DNA of 64,000 bases from Synechococcus sp. MEDNS5 (GTDB lineage Bacteria > Cyanobacteriota > Cyanobacteriia > PCC-6307 > Cyanobiaceae): NCBI RefSeq assembly GCF_014279875.1, contig NZ_CP047952.1, positions 124,001 to 188,000 of the forward strand, given 5' to 3'. Made by a program: the position numbers and the translations under genes. Positions 59,229 through 64,000 of the stretch are shown here, piece by piece. The notes under the pieces are model-generated. The model worked only from the letters and a program-made list of their open reading frames with translations, made no database searches and was not told the DNA's origin. Position 1 is the first letter of the stretch; each line of letters starts with the position of its first letter.

Positions 59229-60119
59229 ATGCCCGGACTGATGCCGCTGCAGAGCCAGCAGACGATCAAACCACGGGTGCTTTACATCACCAGTCGGGGC
59301 CACAGTGGCTCCACCCTGCTGTCGCTGCTGGTGAGTGGCCACAGCCAGGTGGTGAGCGCCGGTGAGTTGAAGATGCTCTCCAATCCCGACCCGCAGCGGC
59401 GCCTCTGCAGTTGTCACCGGCTGGTTCCATCGCAGTGCCCCTTCTGGGGGGCCGTGGAACAGCGCGTGAAAGAGCAGGTGGGCTGTTCCCTTGATCAACT
59501 GCTGCTGGTGGACGGCGGCGATGACACCACCTTCATGCGCCACAACGAGGCCTTGTTCACAGCGATCGCTCAGGTGAGCGGCAGTGCCTTGATCGTCGAT
59601 TCTTCGAAATCCCTGCCCCGGCTGTCTCGGCTGCTTTTGGTTGAGACCCAAGGGGCTGCGTTTGCGTTGCACCCTGTGCATCTGCACCGCGGCCCATTCG
59701 GCTCCATGAACAGTGCCCGTAAACGAGGGGAGATGATCCGCCGGTCAGCTTTCAACTACACCCGTCTGTTTTTCCTCACCCGTGAGCGACTGCAGGGTGT
59801 CGACGCGTTGCGGGTGTACTACGAGCGGCTGGCAGCTGACCCTCGAGCGGAGATGGCGCGGGTGATGGCCTGGCTTCAATTGCCTCTTGAGGACGGGCAA
59901 TTTCACTGGCGCGATGGCGTCCGCCGTGACATTCATGGCAATGAGATGCGCTTTGGCAGTTCAGATCAGATCCGGGTGGATCAGAGCTGGCGCCAGCAAC
60001 TCACCTGGGCCCAGAAGCTGGGGGTGCTCGTTTGGACCTTGCCAGTGCGATTGCGGTCACGCTGGGTGTTCGAGCGCACCAAGCGTTTGATTGAGCCGGG
60101 GTTGCGGCCATTCCCCTGA
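59229..60119 (+). CDS. Sulfotransferase-like protein
   Basis: A 296-residue P-loop sulfotransferase-type protein. The 5'-phosphosulfate loop is YITSRGHSGSTLLSLLVSGH; a Cys-rich insert follows (RLCSCHRLVPSQCPFWG), then IVDSSKSLPRLSRLL and a conserved YYERLAADPRAEMARVMAW helix. ATG 59229 is chosen, 2 nt after the previous stop; a frame extension back to 59187 overlaps the GT-C gene. It is the third sulfotransferase in the window and differs in its loops from the other two. The acceptor is unknown. Confidence 0.8.
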   Translation: MPGLMPLQSQQTIKPRVLYITSRGHSGSTLLSLLVSGHSQVVSAGELKMLSNPDPQRRLCSCHRLVPSQCPFWGAVEQRVKEQVGCSLDQLLLVDGGDDTTFMRHNEALFTAIAQVSGSALIVDSSKSLPRLSRLLLVETQGAAFALHPVHLHRGPFGSMNSARKRGEMIRRSAFNYTRLFFLTRERLQGVDALRVYYERLAADPRAEMARVMAWLQLPLEDGQFHWRDGVRRDIHGNEMRFGSSDQIRVDQSWRQQLTWAQKLGVLVWTLPVRLRSRWVFERTKRLIEPGLRPFP

Positions 60120-60144
60120 GGATCGTGAGCGATAGCCTCATTCC

Positions 60145-62532
60145 ATGAGCTTTCTTGCCGGCCTCAACGACGCCCAGCGACGGGCGGTTGATCACCACGA
60201 GGGTCCGTTGTTGGTGGTTGCTGGTGCAGGCAGCGGCAAAACTCGCGCGCTCACGCACCGGATTGCCCATCTGATCGGCGAGCACGGTGCTGATCCAGCC
60301 CAGATCCTGGCGGTGACCTTCACCAACAAGGCCGCCCGCGAGATGAAGGAGCGTCTGGAGCTCCTGCTCGCCCAGCGACTGGCTCAGAGCCAGTACGGCC
60401 AGCCCTGGAGCACCCTGCCGGCGGTGGAGCAGCGGCAGCTGCGCTCACGCATTTACCGGGAGGTGACCAAGGAGCTGTGGATCGGCACCTTCCACGCCTT
60501 GTTTGCGCGGATGCTGCGTTACGACATCGATAAGTTCAAGGACAGCGAGGGCTTGTCCTGGACCAAGCAGTTCTCGATCTATGACGAGGCCGATGCCCAG
60601 AGCCTGGTGAAGGAGATCGTGACCCAGGAGCTGCAGCTCGATCCCAAGCGCTTTGAGCCGAAAAAAACCCGTTGGGCGATCAGCAACGCCAAGAATCAGG
60701 GGTGGCTGCCCGATCAGCTCGAGGCCAATGCCGAGGGGCAGCGGGGCAAGCTCACCGCCGATGTGTACCGGCGCTATCGCAAGGCCCTGGCGGCGAACAA
60801 CGCGCTCGATTTTGATGACCTGCTGTTGCTGCCGGTGCAGCTGCTGCAGCAGAACGAGCAGGTGCGCGGCTACTGGCACCGCCGTTTCGCCCATGTGCTG
60901 GTGGATGAATATCAAGACACCAACCGCACCCAGTACGACCTGATCAAGTTGCTGGTCACCGACGGTAAGGATCCCCAGAACTACGACAACTGGAGCGGCC
61001 GTTCGGTGTTTGTGGTGGGCGATGCCGATCAGAGCATCTACAGCTTCCGGGCGGCGGACTTCACGATCCTGATGGGCTTTCAGGACGATTTCGGCGACCA
61101 GGAGCCCGATGAGGCCACCCGCACGATGGTGAAGCTGGAGGAGAACTACCGCTCCACCGCCACCATCCTCGAGGCTGCCAATGCCTTGATCGCGAACAAC
61201 AGCGAGCGCATAGACAAGGTGCTGCGTCCCACCCGCGGAGAGGGGGAGTTGATTTCACTCACCCGCTGTGATGACGAGATCGCCGAGGCCGAAGCGGTGG
61301 TGCATCGGCTGCGGATGATGGAAGCGGCCAACCCTGAGCTCACCTGGGGGGATATGGCTTGCCTTTACCGCACCAATGCCCAGTCACGGGCGCTGGAGGA
61401 ATCCCTGGTGCGTTGGCGGATCCCCTACGTGGTGGTGGGCGGTCTGCGCTTCTACGACCGGCGGGAAATCAAGGACGTGCTCGGCTACCTGCGCCTGCTG
61501 ATCAACCCGGCCGACACCGTCAGCCTGCTGCGGGTGATCAATGTGCCCAAGCGCGGCATCGGCAAGACCACGATTCAGCGGCTCACCGATGCCGCCAACC
61601 AGCTGGGGATTCCCCTCTGGGATGTGGTGAGTGATCCCGAGGCAGTGCGCTCCCTGGGCGGCCGTTCCGCTAAGGGCTTGCTGCAGTTCTGTGAGCTGAT
61701 CAATGGTTTGCGGGAGCGTCTGACGAGCGCAGCGCCCTCGGAGCTGATTCAGCAGGTGATGGAGCAGAGCGGTTATGTGAGTGAACTGATCACGGAAGGC
61801 ACCGATGAGGCGGAAGAACGCCGGCGCAACCTGCAGGAGCTTGTGAATGCTGGACTCCAATACCAGGAGGAAAACGAGGAGGGGGATCTCGAAGGGTTTC
61901 TGGCTTCCGCGGCTCTCGCCAGCGATGCCGACAGCAAGGACACGGCGGCTGATCGCGTGACTTTGATGACCCTGCACAGCAGCAAGGGGCTTGAGTTCCC
62001 GGTGGTGTGTCTGGTGGGGCTGGAGCAGGGTCTGTTCCCCAGTTACCGCTCTTTAGATGACCCGGCGTCGCTGGAGGAGGAGCGGCGGCTCTGTTACGTG
62101 GGCATCACCCGCGCCAAGGAGCGCCTGTTCCTCTCCCATGCCAGCGAGCGGCGGCTGTGGGGTGGCATGCGCGAGCCAGCTGTGCCCAGTGTGTTTCTCT
62201 CTGAGCTGCCGGAGGCGCTGGTGCAAGGGGACATCCCTCGCAGTGGCGGTGCAGCGATCCGTCGGGAGCAGCGGCTCGATCGTCTCACCCGTGTTGATCG
62301 GGAACAACCCAGCAGTGCCCCGGCCAATGCCGTGCGTCGCCGTCAGGCCGGTCCGGCCCCAGGCAAGAGCTGGAGCGTGGGCGATCGGGTGCTGCACAGC
62401 AGCTTCGGGGAAGGGGAGGTCACCCACACCTTCGGCAGTGGCGAGAAGGTGTCGATTGCAGTGAAGTTTCCTGGGATGGGACCGAAAATTCTTGATCCGC
62501 GCCTGGCGCCGATTGAGCCGCTGGGGGGTTGA
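60145..62532 (+). CDS. pcrA: ATP-dependent DNA helicase UvrD/PcrA
   Basis: A 795-residue superfamily 1A 3'-5' helicase used in repair and replication restart. Motifs: Q-motif region GLNDAQRRAVDHHEGP, Walker A VVAGAGSGKTRALT, TFTNKAAREMKERL, DFDDLLLLPVQLL, Walker B VLVDEYQDTNRTQYDL, VGDADQSIYSFRAADF, LEENYRSTATIL, TLMTLHSSKGLEFPVV and LCYVGITRAKERLFL. The C-terminal tail (VGDRVLHSSFGEGEVT) is the Tudor-like domain of PcrA that contacts RNA polymerase. Full length. It sits as a housekeeping gene among glycan genes. Confidence 0.95.
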   Translation: MSFLAGLNDAQRRAVDHHEGPLLVVAGAGSGKTRALTHRIAHLIGEHGADPAQILAVTFTNKAAREMKERLELLLAQRLAQSQYGQPWSTLPAVEQRQLRSRIYREVTKELWIGTFHALFARMLRYDIDKFKDSEGLSWTKQFSIYDEADAQSLVKEIVTQELQLDPKRFEPKKTRWAISNAKNQGWLPDQLEANAEGQRGKLTADVYRRYRKALAANNALDFDDLLLLPVQLLQQNEQVRGYWHRRFAHVLVDEYQDTNRTQYDLIKLLVTDGKDPQNYDNWSGRSVFVVGDADQSIYSFRAADFTILMGFQDDFGDQEPDEATRTMVKLEENYRSTATILEAANALIANNSERIDKVLRPTRGEGELISLTRCDDEIAEAEAVVHRLRMMEAANPELTWGDMACLYRTNAQSRALEESLVRWRIPYVVVGGLRFYDRREIKDVLGYLRLLINPADTVSLLRVINVPKRGIGKTTIQRLTDAANQLGIPLWDVVSDPEAVRSLGGRSAKGLLQFCELINGLRERLTSAAPSELIQQVMEQSGYVSELITEGTDEAEERRRNLQELVNAGLQYQEENEEGDLEGFLASAALASDADSKDTAADRVTLMTLHSSKGLEFPVVCLVGLEQGLFPSYRSLDDPASLEEERRLCYVGITRAKERLFLSHASERRLWGGMREPAVPSVFLSELPEALVQGDIPRSGGAAIRREQRLDRLTRVDREQPSSAPANAVRRRQAGPAPGKSWSVGDRVLHSSFGEGEVTHTFGSGEKVSIAVKFPGMGPKILDPRLAPIEPLGG

Positions 62533-62536
62533 GCGG

Positions 62537-63688
62537 ATGTGGAAACGCAGAATCCGCGCAATGTTTGGTCGTAGGCAGCTTGATGCCTGCCGCGAAGAGG
62601 CGCGGGTCCAGAACCGTGACCTCAAACTGCTGAACACCATCAACGGCTTTGGGGCCAAGGGTCTGCTGCGATCCATCAGCCATCGCGCCATGCCGCCGGT
62701 GGACGATCGCCTTCATGGAGAGGGGGATGCCCCCATGGCTGGGGTGCAGGTGTTGACCCGCTACTGCGGCATTGAAGCGCCCTACTGGGGCCTGTTTGTG
62801 AACCACTATCACCGGATCGGCGTTCGTCGGCTGCAGGTGTGCGTACAGAACGACCGGGATGCGGAGGAGGTGGAGGCTTGGGATTATCCCGAACCAATGA
62901 CGATCCAGGTGCAGCGCCTGCGCTCTGATCTGCCCCCCGATGAGGGCCTGCGCGAGCTGGATCCGAGCAGTTACCGCCACGATGCGCCCTTCACGTTGCT
63001 GGCCGATTGTGATGAGTATCTCCAGCCACTCCGCTCGGACCTGAGCATCCGCCGCCTGTTCGAGCTCTTCCCGGAGCGAGCCCAGTGTTCCATTCCCTGG
63101 GTGATGTGTCCGGTGCTGAACCCGCTGCAGGAGCAGCCGCGGGGGTTTTGGGGCAATCATGGCAAGCCGATTGCCCGCTCCGATCAGATTGAGGCTGTGG
63201 CGTCAGACCATCACTTTCAGGTGCCACCGGTGAAGCCCGGGGGGCGGATCCTCTCCACACCGATGGCCTCGATGGGATGGGTGTTGGTGCACTGCCTTTC
63301 GCGCAGCTTTGAAGACACCCTGCTGCGGCAGTTGCACACCCGCTTCACCTGCGTGAAGAACACCGACCGTGGCGAGATCGTGTCGCGGGTGCGATCCGGT
63401 GATCTGCCGATCCGCTTGCGGGTGTTGGCGTATTTCAGTCTTCAGGAGCGGTATCTCGATGTGCCGGTGCCCTCGCTGCGGGCGATTGATCTTGCGGCGC
63501 AGACCCGTCTTCTGCAGAGCTGTCTGGGCGAATCGGATCTGCGCCTGGCGCGGGAGGTGTTTGAGGAGTACCGGCGCCTGTTGGGCCGTTGCGTGCGGCG
63601 TTTGCCGACCTATCCGGCCACGACGTTTCCCGACATCGTTGCGGCGCTGCCGTCCCCCGATGAGCTGAGGCAGCTGTATGACGCCTGA
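62537..63688 (+). CDS. Glycosyltransferase, GT92/GT2-like (Glyco_tranf_2_4 type)
   Basis: A 383-residue protein, start ATG 62537 (MWKRRIRAMFGRR), 4 nt after the pcrA stop. It has VLTRYCGIEAPYWGLFVNHY near the N-terminus, the metal-binding block FTLLADCDEYLQPLRS (DCDE), and later AQCSIPWVMCPVLNP and LVHCLSRSFEDTLLRQLHT. The DxDEY/F-L motif and the opening E-A-P-Y-W-x-x-F-V-N-H-Y segment fit the family of GT92/2-like enzymes common in marine cyanobacteria. It overlaps the next gene by 11 nt, continuing the glycan run beyond the window. Confidence 0.75.
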   Translation: MWKRRIRAMFGRRQLDACREEARVQNRDLKLLNTINGFGAKGLLRSISHRAMPPVDDRLHGEGDAPMAGVQVLTRYCGIEAPYWGLFVNHYHRIGVRRLQVCVQNDRDAEEVEAWDYPEPMTIQVQRLRSDLPPDEGLRELDPSSYRHDAPFTLLADCDEYLQPLRSDLSIRRLFELFPERAQCSIPWVMCPVLNPLQEQPRGFWGNHGKPIARSDQIEAVASDHHFQVPPVKPGGRILSTPMASMGWVLVHCLSRSFEDTLLRQLHTRFTCVKNTDRGEIVSRVRSGDLPIRLRVLAYFSLQERYLDVPVPSLRAIDLAAQTRLLQSCLGESDLRLAREVFEEYRRLLGRCVRRLPTYPATTFPDIVAALPSPDELRQLYDA

Positions 63689-64000
63689 GGCCCGGTTGTA
63701 TGTGTCGGGCTATTGGCCCTTGCCTGGGAACGGCAAACGTGGCCTCTCTTACTACCAGGCCCTGCTGCCCCAGACGCTGGCGCTGCTACGCGGGCAGCAG
63801 CTGCTCTTTTTTGCCGGTGATGCCCAGACCCTGGTGTTGGTGCAGGAGCACTGCAGAACCTGGCAGATCACCCTGGAGGGCCAGGTGATGCCTGTTGAGC
63901 AGCTACCGCAATGGGATCGGGCAGAGGCTCTGGTAGCCAGTTGTGGACGCATGGGCCTGGATGCCTGGCCGCAGCCCAAACGCTCCGCTGGAGAGAAAGG
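63678..64000 (+). CDS. Truncated 5' end of an unidentified gene of the glycan region
   Basis: An open frame from ATG 63678 runs to the window edge without a stop, giving about 107 residues. It begins MTPEARLYVSGYWPLPGN and contains SYYQALLPQTLALLRGQQLL. The fragment has no membrane helix. It overlaps the preceding glycosyltransferase by 11 nt, so it is likely coupled to it. It resembles HtrL/YibB-like or nucleotide-sugar-related cyanobacterial proteins only vaguely; no function is assigned. Confidence 0.6.
   Translation, partial: MTPEARLYVSGYWPLPGNGKRGLSYYQALLPQTLALLRGQQLLFFAGDAQTLVLVQEHCRTWQITLEGQVMPVEQLPQWDRAEALVASCGRMGLDAWPQPKRSAGEK

Overview
The window is a dense, GC-rich cyanobacterial chromosome segment, most likely from a marine or brackish picocyanobacterium of the Synechococcus/Cyanobium group. 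The evidence is photosystem I subunit PsaC, an NdhS-like NDH-1 subunit, biliverdin-forming heme oxygenase, an NblB-like HEAT protein, cyanobacterial-type ThiC behind a TPP riboswitch, glycolate dehydrogenase subunits and several small cyanobacteria-type hypotheticals. Genes are tightly packed, with many 1-4 nt ATGA/TGATG overlaps. I see no insertion sequence, prophage, CRISPR array or rRNA.

Layout. 1-3.2 kb: end of ruvB, then a tightly coupled run (secreted TPR protein, M20 amidohydrolase, small membrane protein, HEAT protein). 3.2-9.8 kb: TPP riboswitch and thiC; an AT-richer UDP-glucuronate decarboxylase gene; then the acpP-fabF-tkt operon with a clear terminator, divergent from psaC. 9.8-16.1 kb: glmS, a mannose-1-phosphate guanylyltransferase gene, rimM, ndhS, an ion channel, rnc, rnpB and tRNA-Arg(CCU). 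16-23 kb: two small hypotheticals, then the co-oriented genes phosphoketolase, glycogen phosphorylase and acetate kinase, which together form a glycogen-to-acetate route. 23-32.3 kb: a CPA2 antiporter, an alpha/beta hydrolase, a hexose mutarotase, glcE and glcF with an inverted four-carbon acid sugar kinase gene between them, and icd. 32.4-35.1 kb: a GT2 enzyme convergent with a GtrA/YdjC-deacetylase fusion, then a hypothetical. 35.2-64 kb: heme oxygenase, then a long cell-surface glycan region. That region holds an ABC exporter, many glycosyltransferases, three sulfotransferases, the CMP-Kdo genes kdsA, kdsB, kdsC and kdsD, and two tandem paralogous polytopic membrane proteins. Housekeeping cca and pcrA/uvrD lie inside it.

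How the genes work together. Sugar-nucleotide supply (GlmS, ManC, UXS, KdsABCD) feeds the glycosyltransferases. The ABC transporter probably moves a lipid-linked glycan, and the sulfotransferases suggest a sulfated polymer. The most novel-looking element is the GT2 plus GtrA-YdjC fusion pair. I read it as a compact route that makes a polyprenyl-phosphate N-acetylhexosamine, deacetylates it and flips it, with the last two activities on one polypeptide. Functions come from recognisable motifs and family knowledge; no searches were run.
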